A stretch of 64,000 nucleotides of DNA, from assembly GCF_963583255.1 (NCBI RefSeq), contig NC_084807.1, positions 5,188,872 to 5,252,871 of the forward strand, written 5' to 3'. This DNA comes from Pyrus communis. Lineage: Eukaryota > Streptophyta > Magnoliopsida > Rosales > Rosaceae. The translations under genes were made by a program, and so were the position numbers. Under the pieces are notes generated by a model, which was given only the letters and a program-made list of their open reading frames with translations, made no database searches and was not told the origin of the DNA. Shown here piece by piece: positions 47,001 to 60,424 of the stretch; positions within the stretch are counted from its first letter, which is position 1, and each line of letters opens with the position of its first letter.

Positions 47001-48228
47001 CACCACCCTATAAATTTCGTCTGCACAAATTTTCTTTGTATGTTTGCTTTTGCACAGTTGTTACAGCTGCCAGGCTGTGCCAATGACTGCACAAGGATGG
47101 TGGCTGTGGTAGTGTGCAATTGAATTTGGTTTTCTTTCCAGGCGATTCAAAAAATTGCTATTAAGAGTTTCTTTTCTACTAGAGAAGTCAATCATTATGT
47201 TGAGTCATTTGATTTATGCTTTTTCAGGAGTTCTTTGACATTGATTTGGTATGGGAATGCAGCTTTTATGGTGAACCAAATATCGTGTGCTAGCAGCCAA
47301 ACCAACTCCTCACGACAAGAACTCAAATCAGATACTGTCATTGAGGTGGCATAAGATCTTTTTTTATTGCTGCATAACTATGCTTGTTGATATTTTACTA
47401 TGTCCGGGAACTTATGTGGATTGTTTTGTGAAATTTAGGTTAGCATTGAGATTCCTTTTGCATTTCGTGCAATCCCAGTGCAAGCTATTGAATCATCTGG
47501 GACCCAAGTCCTTGAACAAGTACTAAGAATTATGCTTCCCAGGTTTATGTCACAGGTTAGTGGACATTTCTTCAATGCTGTTTGTTCAGTTTGTTCTTCT
47601 GTTTGTATTTTCTTCGAATGTTTTTTGTAACATATGTAACCATGGCCTCTGAAGTATTTATTGTACTTTTTAGATTGCAAAGAAAAATAAAATCATCTTG
47701 AAAATTTTCCATTTTAGATAGGTAAATTACAATACGTTCAAACCTTATCTTTCTCTAAGTGGATTGCTAGCTTTTTTCTTTAATTTTTTATGGGTGAGTT
47801 GAGCATAAGTTTTCTGCTTTAAGAGTTGACGCATGATGTTGTATGTTCTTGGGCTGTCTTCACATATAGTATATCTTGTGAACAGCTTTCTCAAAAACCT
47901 CTCAAAACTTGCCTTTGAAATTTGATATTTAGAGTGGAGCAGGATATGTAGCGTGACCGGGTTTCCCATGCAAACTGAAATGGCGTTTTCGCATATCATG
48001 TAGCATTTGATTATATAACCTCATAAACTCAAACTCAATGGTTACCTATTTGATCATAAAAATTGTAAGATCAGCATTAGGGTTTACTGCAATATCGTAA
48101 TTCTTATACTGTATGTTGGAGAGGGTCATATGGTTTTAATATCGTGGTTTGTGCAGCTTGTGAGGGATTATCGAGCCTGGGCTTCTGGTGATAGATCAAG
48201 GCAGCCTCTTGGAACTGGCGAGATATGA
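44087..48228 (+). CDS. DUF1997 family protein, probably plastid-targeted
   Basis: Six coding exons: 44087-44285, 44405-44595, 44738-44783, 47263-47345, 47439-47555 and 48157-48228. Phases agree and the total is 708 bases or 235 residues. The first exon is Ser/Arg-rich with few acidic residues, as expected for a chloroplast transit peptide. The body (YSVLDAERIERVDANTFRCY, then FFAFEVCPVLLVKV, then a C-terminal LVRDYRAWASGD) matches the DUF1997 family of plants and cyanobacteria, whose function is unknown. Its likely counterpart is At5g04440. Introns are GT-AG; the first donor (CTAA|GTAATG) is slightly weak. Intron 3 (2.5 kb) holds a MITE, a TG run and short repeats. No defect is seen. Confidence 0.85.
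45504..45552. repeat. 26-bp tandem repeat in intron 3 of the DUF1997 gene
   Basis: Two copies of TGACTCAAGTATGTAATGGT followed by AGAGTA, the second ending after AGA. A (TG)n tract (about 45868-45888) lies further along the same intron. Confidence 0.8.
46861..47008. mobile_element. MITE, 148 bp, hAT-like
   Basis: Ends GGGTGGTGCTATCCACACAC and GTGTGTGGATAGCACCACCC are perfect inverted repeats of 21 bp. Flanks TATAAGTT (46853-46860) and TATAAATT (47009-47016) form an 8-bp target duplication with one change, as in hAT elements. It sits in intron 3 of the DUF1997 gene. Confidence 0.85.
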
Positions 48229-48539
48229 AGTTGTAGATGGTAGCACTTGCGAGTTCTTTTGGCTTCTTGTGTTGATCCATTATGTTAGCAGTTGTATTAT
48301 ACGCAGTGAGAATCCTGTCTGCCAACACTTGATTTTATTATCTCACTAGTTTGGTTTGTTTGAGGAAGGAAAATGGTCAAGTAAATGTATCAAAGAAATG
48401 TATGTTCTTATTTATTGCCCTAGCTAGATTGCGTTATCAACGTCTTTGGTAACTTAGTTTAGGATACCAGACTTTGCATGAATTACATCAGTGGCTGGTT
48501 CCTTCAGTTTACCAGCACCGTCAGCCCTTTAGTTTAAGG

Positions 48540-48752
48540 GTGTGTTTGTAAGTGTATTTCAAAATGACTGAAAGCTTATGGTCAAATTGATTTTGGGTTC
48601 CAAAAGCATCAGATATGCGTTTCTTGTAGGAAACACTTCAAGTGCTTTTTTAGGTTCCACTTAAAATTTTTACTATGGATTTGATTTTAAAAACATTTTC
48701 ATCAAAAATGTTTTTAGTCATTTTAAAAGCATTTCTAAGTGCACCTTAAATT
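48540..48752. mobile_element. Fold-back MITE copy 1
   Basis: The ends GTGTATTTCAAAATGACTGA and TCATTTTAAAAGCATTTC are roughly complementary, with a middle AAAGCATC...AAGTGCTTTTT. Same family as 49115-49306 and 60425-60632. Confidence 0.6.
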
Positions 48753-49114
48753 GTTCAACTTTCCTAGCTAGAAACATGATCCATTTCCAGCTATAGTGAT
48801 TGTAAGTTGTCACTTACATAACTAACTAAACAAATTTTTTTTTTAACGAGGATTAAGCAAATCTTAATTAAGGGAAAAAAGCAATCGAATAAATAAATAT
48901 AACTCACCTACCCAAAAGCACTGACTAAAATTTTTTTGGTATTGTTAGGAAAGAAAAACAATCTACAATTCCACATATACAAGTATTAGCACAAAAATGG
49001 TAAATTAGTTCTCAAGCCCAGCAGTGCCTGGTGAGAGGATAAGCCCAACCGATTGAATAAATGATCACGCAGAATCAGTGATGGGAAGACAATCCCTATA
49101 GACTGGCCTGTGTG

Positions 49115-49306
49115 GAATTGCTTTAAATTTTTTTTAGACAAAACGTTTTTGAGTTTTAAAAGTACTTGAAGTGCTTTTTGCAAGAAACATCTGTTATATA
49201 TGTGATTCTTCCAGAAAAGTGCTTTCTTATGATGCATTTTTATTGAGGATTGTTCCAAAATAATTTCACCAAAAATGTTTTCAGCCATTTAAAAACTCTT
49301 CCCAAC
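49115..49306. mobile_element. Fold-back MITE copy 2
   Basis: It shares AAAGTACTTGAAGTGCTTTT, TGCATTTTTATTGAGGATTG and TTTCACCAAAAATGTTTTCA with the family. The right end is CTCTTCCCAACAAGCTC; the left end is eroded. Confidence 0.55.
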
Positions 49307-52300
49307 AAGCTCTATATGATCTTCGATGTGATTAAGAGTCTTTCCCATATGAGAATCTTAGTGACGTCACTTGTCATGTCTCTCAAAGTCAAACGACTAA
49401 TTGACTTGATGAATATGATCATTCTTTATAAGAATTAAACCAATTAACCAATCCCATGTCACTTGTGCCCTATTGAATCATCTTTAAGTTTAATCTTACT
49501 AGTATATAAGGACATGACCTTCGATTCATAAATAAGTAATTGTTCTTCTACCAAGAAACTCAAGCTTTTCGATTCGCTTTCATTCTCTAAGTCTAACTTA
49601 GACATAAAAAAGCCCTTAGCTCATACCATGTCAGGGTGACAAAGTCTAATGTATTAGAATATGAGTATGAGAATGTATGTTATAGCCGACTATTATGATT
49701 TAAATTGGTGCAAATAAGTCTAATAGAAAGAGGCTTTGAATTGTTCTAGAAGTTATGCCGATTGAAATTCGGTTTCCATCCTAGCTAGGTTATGCACTCA
49801 TTGTTGGACAAAGATTTCTTGCCAGTGTTCCACTTGGATTCTAATAGAAGAGACAAGTGGATTGAGTGTGTATGTATGGTAGACCTCTGCTCTCACAGAA
49901 CACGCACTTTATATTGAATAAAAGGCTTGTTATTGATTTCAGCATTGAAGGTTTTGTCAAAGAGGAGAAGGATTGCTATAGAAGATTGATGACTTCATCA
50001 TCTTTGATCTCTATAGAGAAAGGAGCTCTATTGTGGAGTTTGATATGGCTTCTTTTTCGACTGCTTCTATAGGATAAGTTAGATACTTGTGTTTACTGAA
50101 TTGTAATTTTGATACTTACATGGTTTGTGAGCTTAATCTGTTAACTTATGTTTTCGATAAGTTTAGTGTTCTACTTGGTTAGTATTATTCAAGTAATAGT
50201 TCGCTTGTGCAGATTATGTTTTTCTATTTCATTTCTATTAAATTATGCAACTTTTTGTTTTTTTGTTAACCTTCTATATTCTTCTAGTTTCTAGGTTACT
50301 GTTCCTACAGAAAATACCACGTGCGTATCCTGTATATGCACATTCTCTATAGTTATATGCAACTGCTCACTTGAAAACAAAAAGAAGAATCCCCAAGACA
50401 ACCTGATGAAAAGTGACTGGTTTTAGTTGGGGTCACAGATGATAAATAAATATATGGCATATTCCCTTGAACAGAACTAGACAGTAACAAACACCCAAGT
50501 GAGATGTATTTTATGGACCCAACCTCACAGATTCTCTTTCATTTTTAACACCAAAATCTCTATCCATAACCTAGGATTCTAATCCCTCATCCCTTCCCAC
50601 CTCTAAATCTCTCTAAAAAAACCAACAATCCTTGTGGGATTGCGATGAGATTTTGTTTCCCAAAAAAGCCACAAATTCTGACCCAATTATTCTCCTTGGA
50701 AGACCAACCCCAGCTGGGTACGTTTCTGGATAATTCCGAAGGACCAAAGTGTCATGGAGGAAATGATTTTCTGGCTTCTTGGAGATGGAGTTTTGCTGAA
50801 AGTTGAAACCCTAGAGAATGATTTGAGTAATTGAGAGGGGCAAAGCTGCATGGAATTGTAAGAAAATTAGACCGATTACCTAACATAACCAACTTTGTTT
50901 TCTCCACTCCGATGCATTTGTCCATATGTTAATGGACATATGTAAATAATTATTCTTGTATTACGGCTTTCCACACTCATCCAAATATGATATGGCATGC
51001 ATGTCTGAAAAATCATTGTTAAATAGCCTCCACACGTTTTCATTTTAATTTTTATGTTTTATTTTTCTCGCTGTGAATAATCAATATCATTGACGGTTTA
51101 TTAATCTTAATTTCATTCCATTCATATTTAGGAAATTGTTGCATTCATTCTCTCTATTTTTTTTCGAGCAGAACAAAGTACAAAGCAAAGATGACATTTC
51201 TTTCGTTATTCGAGCAATATTTTCAACGTATCTAAAATATAAAAATGGTCGCAACTTACTACTATAATCTAGTTATTCTACTTGTTGCTATCGGTCGCAG
51301 CATGCATGGGCTTGGACACGTTGGATAACTTTCGAAGCCAAGGGAAGGAACGCAATGTGTCGCCATGCAGAACCAGATGCACGTGGGCTCCCTTGTAACA
51401 TTCTTTCTTTCTTGGACATACATGCACGATAGATTCAATTCAATGCAGGACACCTGTACCTTCAGAGCATGTGAAGATAACGACCCATGCAGGAGAATTC
51501 TTCGGTAATTGTTAGTATTATCCAATTCCCTCTTGTTTTGATCAATAGTTTTTATTTTTATGACATTAAAGATTGCAAAGATGATCCTTTATGACATTAA
51601 AAACCATACATGTTAATTGTAATTAAGGATGTACAATCTTCCTAATTTTTTGTCGCAAAAGGGCAAAACGAACTACGTACTGTTACATATATATACGTAT
51701 ATTGTTTACTTAAAATTTAATGACATGAACGGCTTATTTGTTCAAGTTCTATTAATTTTATGGATCGTTCTTACGAAACATTAGTCACGTCGGAAATTGA
51801 TCAAACAAATTGGTAATCATAATGTTGCAAGAAATATTGCAATTTCATGATAATTAAATGGCTAAATAATTTTAGATTAAATCGATTTTTTACAAAATGA
51901 TTTTTATGAATTTTTTTTTTGTAAATAGAAAGATGATTAAGAAGTGGAAGGTGAGTCATTATAAAAGTATGTGGATCGTGCGTCCGGCAAGCAGTCCTCG
52001 TGTTTGGTAAATTAATGAAGAGAGAATATTAAGGTAATGTTATGAATACTAAATTTAAAAATTAAATTATTTGAATATAGATGATTGAATTATTACTTAC
52101 GTGTTGATTAATGTGTTTATTTTTTATTGATGACACATAATGTGATTTGTAAATTTGGTTTAAAAAATTAGTCTCCCTAAATTATTCATACTAAGTAACA
52201 TCCCTATATAGATACCCGATATATCTAAACTACCTATTAACAAAGGGTAATGCTAGGGTGACACAAATTTTAACCAAATTTTGTAAACCAAATTATGTGG

Positions 52301-53859
52301 TTGTTGATGATTGGACTGTTACTTAAATGTTGATCAGCGTGTGTATTTCCTATTAGTGACATATCATTTGGTTTCTCATTTGTTTAGAAATTGGTTTCTC
52401 TAACATGATCCATTAACAAAACTCTCTTAGTCAATCAAGGTGAAAGACAATATAGTCTTCTATTACAAATAAAATCATGGGCTGTAATGTAATTTTGCAC
52501 AAACCAAATTTGCGTTTTTTTAAAGCCTCACATATATGTAATCCTAGCATATCTAAAAAAAAAAAAAAAAAACTCTCTCCCAATCCCACGTTCTCTTTCT
52601 CCCTATCTCCTTCCCCTTTTAAAAACAAAAATAAAAAATGTTCACACACACAAAGTGTGTGGACGTCTGTTAGTAACGTATAATGAAAACATCTAATAGG
52701 AATTTGATGAGAGTATTTTGATCAATTATTGTATAAAGAAACATGCATTTTCCAATATAGACTAGCAAGAAAAATAAATACAACATACAGTTTGGAACGA
52801 GCATTTGAAGGAATGTACTATAAATCTGAAGAGAGAAACAATTCACAGTACTCTTTTTCACGCGATATTCATGTGTACAAGAGCTCAAATGCCACCTTAC
52901 ATATTTGCAAATATTTTATTATATTTTAACCAAAACCCCTCCCTTCTTGGAGTCCGGAGATGAGGATTCTACTCTAACACAACGAAAAGAATAAAGATCA
53001 AACTGCGGTTTGGTCAAGCGTAATGATAGTGAGCGTTTTAAATCTTCACACATTGGTCTACAATAAAACTATTGAATTTTACTTCAATATTATTTATAGG
53101 CATGCTAGAGAACTTAAGCACCCTCCAATATCACTACCGACATCAAGAGATAGCCATATAATTAAGTACCAGCTTCAATAATATACTTTAGACTTTAGTA
53201 GTATATGAGTAATAGAAATTTAATTATGACAATTTCTCAACTTTCTTGACTTTGAGATAAAGCTAGCTTAGGGAATCTCATTCTCCAATCATAAAAGGTG
53301 CTCAATTATCTGTTTATTAACTTGTGTTTAGGGCCTTGTTTCATGCTATAGATTATCTTTGAGTTTTCAATTTTCATATTCTTCGTGTACGTAGTTTCCC
53401 AACTTTTTGGTCAAAATATATGCATATAGTCTCCCTATATGCATGTATTTTGAAGGAGATTTTTGTAGATGTAATTTAAGTGGTTTTTTCAATTTTTTTT
53501 TAGGTTAGTATTCACTCCACCCAAGGTATAAAGGAGGTAATTAACTAGAAAACTAAGTACTTTGTTGCATCGGACATGAAAAAAGAGAAGAAATTGCTAC
53601 TTTTATCATTGGAAAAGAAAAGAAATTGATACTTTTCTTAATATCTATATTTTTATGCGGCTTTGTTTAGAACTACTTTATGAAACTCAAGATAAGACTC
53701 GTGGCGACTTTTTAATCATATTCTCAAGGTCACGGGCCATTAACATAATCATATACTTTTGCTAAACTATGAAACATTAACAAAAAAGACCATTGTGGGC
53801 TAGATTGACGAAATTACACCAACAAGACAACAAACACTACTAGCCTAATTGACGAACGC

Positions 53860-54330
53860 CCCAAAAAAAAGGAGGATGTTTGCCAAAGGCCCTCCGATTC
53901 CCAATTCAAATAAATAGTTCGAGAAAAACTAAGAATTCTAAGTAGTAAGTGGCAACTACCATTTTTTCTGTTTGACTTGGCTATTAATAGGCCTAAACCC
54001 TAGCATGCAGCTGGGAGGGTGGTTTCAGGCCATACCAGACAAACCTTAATGTTTTGCTAGTGATGGTGCATACCAATCTTCGCAGACTAGTTACTAGTAG
54101 TCCTAAAGGTCCCAGTTGGTAGGAGCATAGGAGCGTTGGGCAGCCAAGGGAGAAATTTGAAGAGTCGGCTTCCTACCACCATTGGCCCGGGTATTGGGGC
54201 GGTGACATGACATATTATATATGGGTATAAAGCACCTTTGATATGTTAGTGACCCGAAGGCCTTGTACCCATAGGACAGACAAGTGCCACGTTCTTTCAT
54301 GTGGGGCAGACGATGCCACGTTATCTGAAG
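53860..54330 (-). mobile_element. LTR fragment, inverted relative of 42340-42575
   Basis: The minus strand shares CTAGCAAAACATTAAGGTTT, CAGCTGCATGCTAGGGTTTA, then an AT box and ATCGGAGGGCCTTTGGCA in the same order as the plus-strand copy at 42340-42575. The extra 250 bases upstream (54070-54330) would be U3 sequence. It has no coding content. Confidence 0.45.
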
Positions 54331-56313
54331 TACCCTATGATTTGCTCATAACGTTGAGGGTAACCATTATAGCGAGTATAAAATCCCCAAGTCCTTTTCC
54401 TATTTGATGTGGTTAATTTATGTCTTCACATCAATCAAATAAATGAATCAGTTAAATCATATTTCCAACGAGTACTTCGTAATTGGATAGTTCATTCTAG
54501 GATTTGGTCTTATCAATATTTATCATTTAAATATTAAAAGGCATCCCAAGTTCGAATATTTTTTTTTCTTGATGATAAAAAAAAAAAGCCTGACAAGTAG
54601 TGAAGAATAATAATGCAACACTCAAAAATAGCAAGGAACATTCGTTTACAAGGTGTGTTAGAAACGAGGAAAATTTAGATGGCAAAAAGCCATTTTGTTA
54701 AACAGAAAACCACGATCACTTAAAATGCAAAACCTAATTTTGTAAAAAAAAAAAAATGCCAACCTAAGTAATGTAGAATGAATTGTCAAGGAGATTGAGT
54801 AATGGCCAAACCACATGGTCTAATAAATTTACACAACAAAGCTTTGCCGTGGGACAAAATACAGGAGACTCAAGAAAGTACGCATCTCGTGTAATCAAAT
54901 TAAATTGGACCGAAGATATTTCCGTAGACACGCGCAAATAGTTTTCATCAATCATTTATATATGGTCAGTAGTGGCAATGCAACTAGAGCGATATGCTTG
55001 TTTCCCAGGTTCTCCACCAACAGAGATTGAACATCTAAAGTTTGGATTCTTGACTGCCTTGTTTGTCTGCCCTGAACAACCAATATGGCCTTGTTTTGTT
55101 TGAGTTAAAATTTCGACCAAGCACCCAGAGAGCAACATTGAAATGGGCAGCCTAACGTGCAAGAACGACACCGGCACGCAACACCCAATGTGTACGTTAA
55201 GAGCAAGACAAGGACCTGATTTTGCTCGTGTGCCACATTCCAACATATCCCAATTTGAAATGGTCCTTCACCCACAAAAAGAGGTACTCACTCGATCTAT
55301 TCATGACTACCTCCCTTTTAGTCTCGATATTTGGCTTTGAAAAGAGCAACTTACATACAACGTGTTCATTATGATGTCCCAATCTAATAAGCTTTACATA
55401 ACTATGAATTATTGAATTAAAATGTCACGGTGAAATTGAACCCCTTACATGTAATTCCTTCTTTACTCTGAGACTGCTAAACATAACATGTAAGTCCTTA
55501 GCAGTAGCTTTTACAAACTAAAACATATCACTCCAAAGTCTCCAATCTTTGCTAACTACTCCAAAGTCTCGAGAAATAAAAGCCTCACAGTTATACTTCA
55601 CTTATTCTCAATAGGTTTCGTGCTTAACATCTGTTCACATGTGATGTCCTACAGTTACATATGCTCTCATGTAACATCATATGTAGAATATAGTAGTTAC
55701 ACGTACATCATACCTAAGTGCATAGAGTAGTTGTTGTAAAGTAAATGATTGAAGTTGCTTGGATCTCTCGATCCAATATATTTTGATCAAGCTCTTGCCT
55801 TTTGTCGGCATCTTTTATCAATTATTCGATTACAAATAGATGACTAATTTCCTATTCGACTGATTGATAAATATAAATTGTAAGTTGGAAGCTCCATTCA
55901 CTTTGATGTATCACATTATGTTGAAGGATACATCATACACGTGAGAGTGGAGGGAACTATTCTCTATCCAAATGTTTACTCGTAATTGGTCAACTTGTAT
56001 ATTCTGACAAAGACTGATAACAAATCTAATAAATCAAACATTAGGTGTCATAATATTGGATACTACGACACGCGAAACTTTGGTTTATTTTGTTTTGTCA
56101 TCCTTGTCTGTTTTATTCAACTACTAGGTGGAGCCCAGCTTATGTATGTAAAATATAGGAAGGATAATACATGAATTTCCCCGCATATCGCGACTCATAC
56201 AAACGTAGTTTCTTCGAATAAATTTTATAGTTAGAACTGTTCGAGTTTTTTTTATCTTCACTTGGAGATTATTACTACGAAAAAATCATTTGAATTGGGT
56301 ATTATTGGTCATC
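54331..56313. other. Spacer, nothing firmly identified
   Basis: The minus-strand ORF at 54956-55246 (96 codons) has several Cys, but I see no family match and no splice or promoter support. The remaining sequence is unique-looking AT-rich DNA. Confidence 0.4.
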
Positions 56314-56730
56314 TAAGACCAACTTCAATGGTAGACTAAAAATCAAATTACCTCCCAAAATTTCCCCCCACAACCACTCCAACCCAAGGGGAAATTTTGG
56401 GCTAAATACTAAATGCTAAACCAATGCCAAATTCCCTCCAAAATTTAGCCCAGAAATCGAAGTGGACTCCACCCAATATTTATCGGAATTTAAATTTTTT
56501 TAGGTTAAAATATTCATAAAATTAATTTACAATAGTCTACAATTTTTTTTTTTTAAAAAAAATAAATTAAGTTAACAAAAAAAAAAAAAAGCCTAAGTTC
56601 ATTCTTTAATAATCCCGGGTTAAAATTTTAGGCTATAACGGTTGAAGCAGAAAAGTTGTTTCTGGGCTAAAAGCTAAATTTTTCGGGCTAAAAAATTTGG
56701 CTTTTAGCCCAATCATTGGAGATGGTCTAA
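56314..56730. mobile_element. MITE-like element, about 417 bp
   Basis: The ends CTAAGACCAACTTCAATGGT and CATTGGAGATGGTCTAAG are inverted repeats. The inner parts carry several GGGCTAAA/TTTAGCCC words in both orientations. This end type is common in plant MITEs; no target duplication is clear. Confidence 0.65.
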
Positions 56731-57529
56731 GTGTGCCAAATGAATGGACTGTTCATTAAAAATCTATTACTTGGTACTCGCACCGTTGATTTGTTTCATA
56801 CATTTGGTGGTATAAATGGTAATGGTTTTGAAAGATATTTTATAAGGATAAACTTTAAATAAAGATTAAGGAATTGACTGGTTCTGATTATAAAACTTAT
56901 ACGGCGAAGTCATATTATTAGCACGGGGTGAGGTATGTGCACTCTCTCATACGGGTGCAAGTATTATCCTGAAAAAAGGGCTGAAGGTGGATGTTATGAG
57001 AGAAAAATTAGAATGTGAGGGAGAAAAGGTTTATGAGTAAAATAAATATAATTACTATCTTGCGTTTGAATTTATATTTGTTATTTAAGTTAATAACTAT
57101 TGAGAATGAATCACATATTGATGAGGAAATGGATCTTGTATGTGCTTATAAGAGGTTAGACTATTTCCCTTATTGCGAATTGATTTTATTGTGAAACCCC
57201 AACTTTCTTCAATAAGTATAAAAATGATATATAGTACTTTTCACACAATGAGGGTTTTGATAAAAATAGTATAGATAAAGCATACATATTAAAGGAAGGA
57301 GTGCAAATAAAGAAAATAAAAGTGAAAATCACGGTATTCATTTTTACTTGTAAATGAGGTCTTAAATTTATTTCCCAGTTCTTCATAAAAACAAATTGGA
57401 TTTTGAGTTAGCATGACAACCATTCAAGGCAATTTTTACTCCACCAGAGTGAATGTTATCAATAAAACTATTTGGACACGCCCCTTGTCGATCCAAAATA
57501 AAGATTTCTTTTATTTTTTTTTAGTACAT

Positions 57530-57684
57530 TGATATTTTTACATTAGAGAATGGGGGAGGGGAGAGTTCAGCTAAGCCACACAATGAGTAATTTAATTTTG
57601 TATCGAATTCACCATCCACGAGATTCGAACATAAGACCTCTCACTTTCAAATAAAAAAGAATATCACCAGACCGTAGTACTAAA
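57530..57684 (-). mobile_element. tRNA-derived SINE-like repeat
   Basis: On the minus strand box A-like TGGTGATATTCT and box B-like GTTCGAATCTCG (plus-strand positions 57619-57630) are followed by a pyrimidine-rich CTCTCCCCTCCCCCATTC tail. Same family as 27650 and 35430. Confidence 0.6.
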
Positions 57685-58385
57685 TGATAAAATAAAGATA
57701 TTAGATATTTGGATAATGAGGTCTTTTTCAAGCACAAATAGAAGGATCGTGACTGATCATTTTGTTATTAGGGAGAAAGGTAGCTTCATGTCGGCAGTCG
57801 TGGTGGCTCTTTTGATGTTTCAGGTTAGAGGGTTTTTTTTTTCTTATCGTTTGGGAAAAAAATTATTCAGACATATAAAATTATTGTAATTGTTGACACA
57901 CACTAATATATGGAGATCCTATCATTGTAAGTAAGCTTTATCTGCATTATCATAAACTGTACTGACAAATATATTAATTTTGTCTGTCAAAAAATAGCAC
58001 TTCGAATGATCGGATGAAGATTTTCTAACACAGGACACCCAAAGGCTGATGCTTTTGTTTATAATATATCGTCCTTTGGTCAACATATATGCATTTAATA
58101 TAATTTTCAGAAAAGTGACTCGCACCAAATTTTATTCTTTATTTTTTATAGTTTAAAAATAGTCATTTAAACAAACACAGCAACAAATACTAAATGACTC
58201 TAGGATATGTGTGTGTATATATATTTTCTTATACATAGGTAATAGCGATTTCAGGATTCAAATATCGGGTAATCCCACTAATGAAGATAATAAATGAGAA
58301 TATATTGAAAAATTCAACGATAAATTACCAATTTTTCATTCATAATTTTTGTACAAACATCATTATAAACTACAAAGACTAAATT

Positions 58386-58773
58386 TATCTACGACGAGGT
58401 TAATTACTCTGAAACTGTGTCATGATAGTTTCATTGTTAATACAAGAAAAATCTTCTTACTCAATGAGAACAACTGAACTATCTTTAACCATTGGGTCCT
58501 CCGTTTTTTGTGGAATGAACACTTAGTGATATTCATGGCGAAAAATGTTCTCGCTACTGAAGTAGTTACAATCGGTAAAACCAAAACCAATTCAGTAAGT
58601 AAATATAAATACTGAAATACTTGATGCAACCCTTTTTCCACTATTTTTTTAGCAAGATCACTAATCCCTTGCAATTGAGAAAATTCAATTCTCAAACGCA
58701 TAAAATGAATATAAATATCAAGTTGATCTTTAAGTGAAGATAAGTCTTGGTCTGTAAAATCTTGAAAATACAA
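58386..58773 (-). pseudogene. hAT transposase C-terminal relic
   Basis: A minus-strand frame of about 117 codons contains DLAKKIVEKGLHQVFQYLY and LVLPIVTTSVARTFFAMN. This is the hAT dimerisation region found in TTF/MYM zinc-finger-type plant transposases (family consensus has ...LPVATASVERTFSAMN). A frame change follows near 58470, and the tail continues to about 58386 in another frame. The DDE core and zinc finger are missing. It is a dead fragment with no terminal repeats seen. Confidence 0.7.
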
Positions 58774-60424
58774 TTGAGTAAGTCAAAATAGCTTTTCTTT
58801 ATCAAAACTTACAAAAATAATCATTTTGAACTCAAACTAGTCAAACAAATGAGCAATTCGATACTTATAACATCTACAGACCTTTGAAAAAGGCATGAAA
58901 ATATATATTATTAACCATGCATTTCAACTATTCAAGTTTAATTCAACGATTAAGAAAGAAGAATATAGTTTAGTTTAATATATTTTTGTTTTGCTAATGA
59001 AAAATTTAAAATGATTATTGCATAAAAGGAGGGATCCTTTAGTTTAATACCAATTCTGAAAAAGTTTTAGCCAAAATACCGTAACTTTAGTTTAGGTACC
59101 AATAATAAAGTAAACCAAAATAGTTTTATAAATACTATTCTAATTCAACATAATTACATGATTGTCACTCAATTCTACCATATTTTACGATTGCTAATTT
59201 TTTCTAGCGTTCGACCGATCAAATTTTGTGGTCTCAAGGTTAGTGTCAAAGAATGACTTAAAAAAAAAAGTTGAGTAGTTCTCTAATTTTATTGTATATA
59301 CACATAAAAATACAATAAACTCATACAACAAATATAATTAAAGATGCATCTATTGATATTTTATCACTGTTGAAAAATGACATAAAATTTTCCGACGACT
59401 TGAATTTTTTTTGGCACTAATGACAAGCCTAACGACAATTTTTAGTAGTGGCACAGGCGAACTATGGGTCATGTGCAATGAGTGCAAAAATGTAAACATA
59501 TTTATGCTTATAATGTCTTCACCCACAAATTGTGGCCTAATTAAAGAACAAGCCTATTTCCACACGTCTACGTGTGGCAATTTGCTCTTTTACATCTTAT
59601 TCTTTACTTATAATGTCTTCGCCCACAAACTGATTTAAAAATTTTAATTAAGATGGAGTAATTTTGAAATTACGAATGTTTCACTTTTTTTTGTCATCGC
59701 TTTAGAAATGTAGGTGAGTTGGGCTTGGTAGTTTTGCTTAAAATTGGTATTTAACTGAATTTTCTCCTTGAATTAAGCAATATTATTTATCTTATTTTGT
59801 TTCTACTAGCCTCTTGCAACATGGGAATTGGCCTCTTTATATTAGATTATGTCTTTTAGATTTTTTATTTGAATAATTGATTTATATTTTTTCTATTAAA
59901 ACTTATTCAAAAAAGAAAATGAAGGAAAGCCATGAAACTACTATTTTGTCCCTCATTAGTTATTTGATAATGTTTTGAATTTTTAATTGATGGACTTTAT
60001 ATATAAAAATGAAAAATTAACATCAGATTTCTCTATGTGGAACAGTCTAGTAAAAAGTGAAATGTTCCATAAATAAAACCTAGTAATAAAATTAGAACAC
60101 AAGTCATAATTTAACCTCATGATTTCTTCCTATTCAAAAACTGCAAACATAACCCTTCGATTGTGCGGTAATTTTATCTACACAGATCTATATCAAGTTA
60201 GTTGCTATTTAGTTTATGGGGCACTTTAGTGTGCTTATTTTTTGCTTACGTGGATGAAAAGTAGATGTCACATATACTATTTAATTCTAAAAATAATTTT
60301 ATTTATTTCCTGTAGAATATGTGTAAATCAACGTGTCATGTAGTGTTCGTGCAAACCAACTAAATACACCATAAGAAGAAAAAAAAACTCTTTCATTTTG
60401 CTTCATGAGTTTTCGAATATTGTC
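58774..60424. other. AT-rich spacer
   Basis: No gene is seen. TTATAATGTCTTC[A/G]CCCACAAA occurs twice (about 59510 and 59610), a local 100-bp-spaced duplication. Confidence 0.4.

Larger units (their letters stand above)
48229..53859. other. Gene-poor spacer
   Basis: No gene is supported over 5.6 kb. It holds two copies of a fold-back MITE (48540-48752 and 49115-49306). Two AT-rich stretches at 52030-52205 and 52245-52410 look like diverged MITEs starting [A/G]GGTAATG. 50520-50860 resembles a transcript leader with a 26-codon ORF at 50753 (MEEMIFWLLGDGVLLK), unverified. 52557-52571 is an A run. Confidence 0.45.

Noticed and set aside
51262..51525. 87-codon minus-strand ORF and a Cys-rich plus-strand reading near 51270-51500
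   Set aside because: Stops interrupt the plus reading, and neither shows a known pattern.
54956..55246. Cys-containing 96-codon minus-strand ORF as a secreted cysteine-rich peptide
   Set aside because: No signal peptide, irregular Cys spacing and no recognised family.
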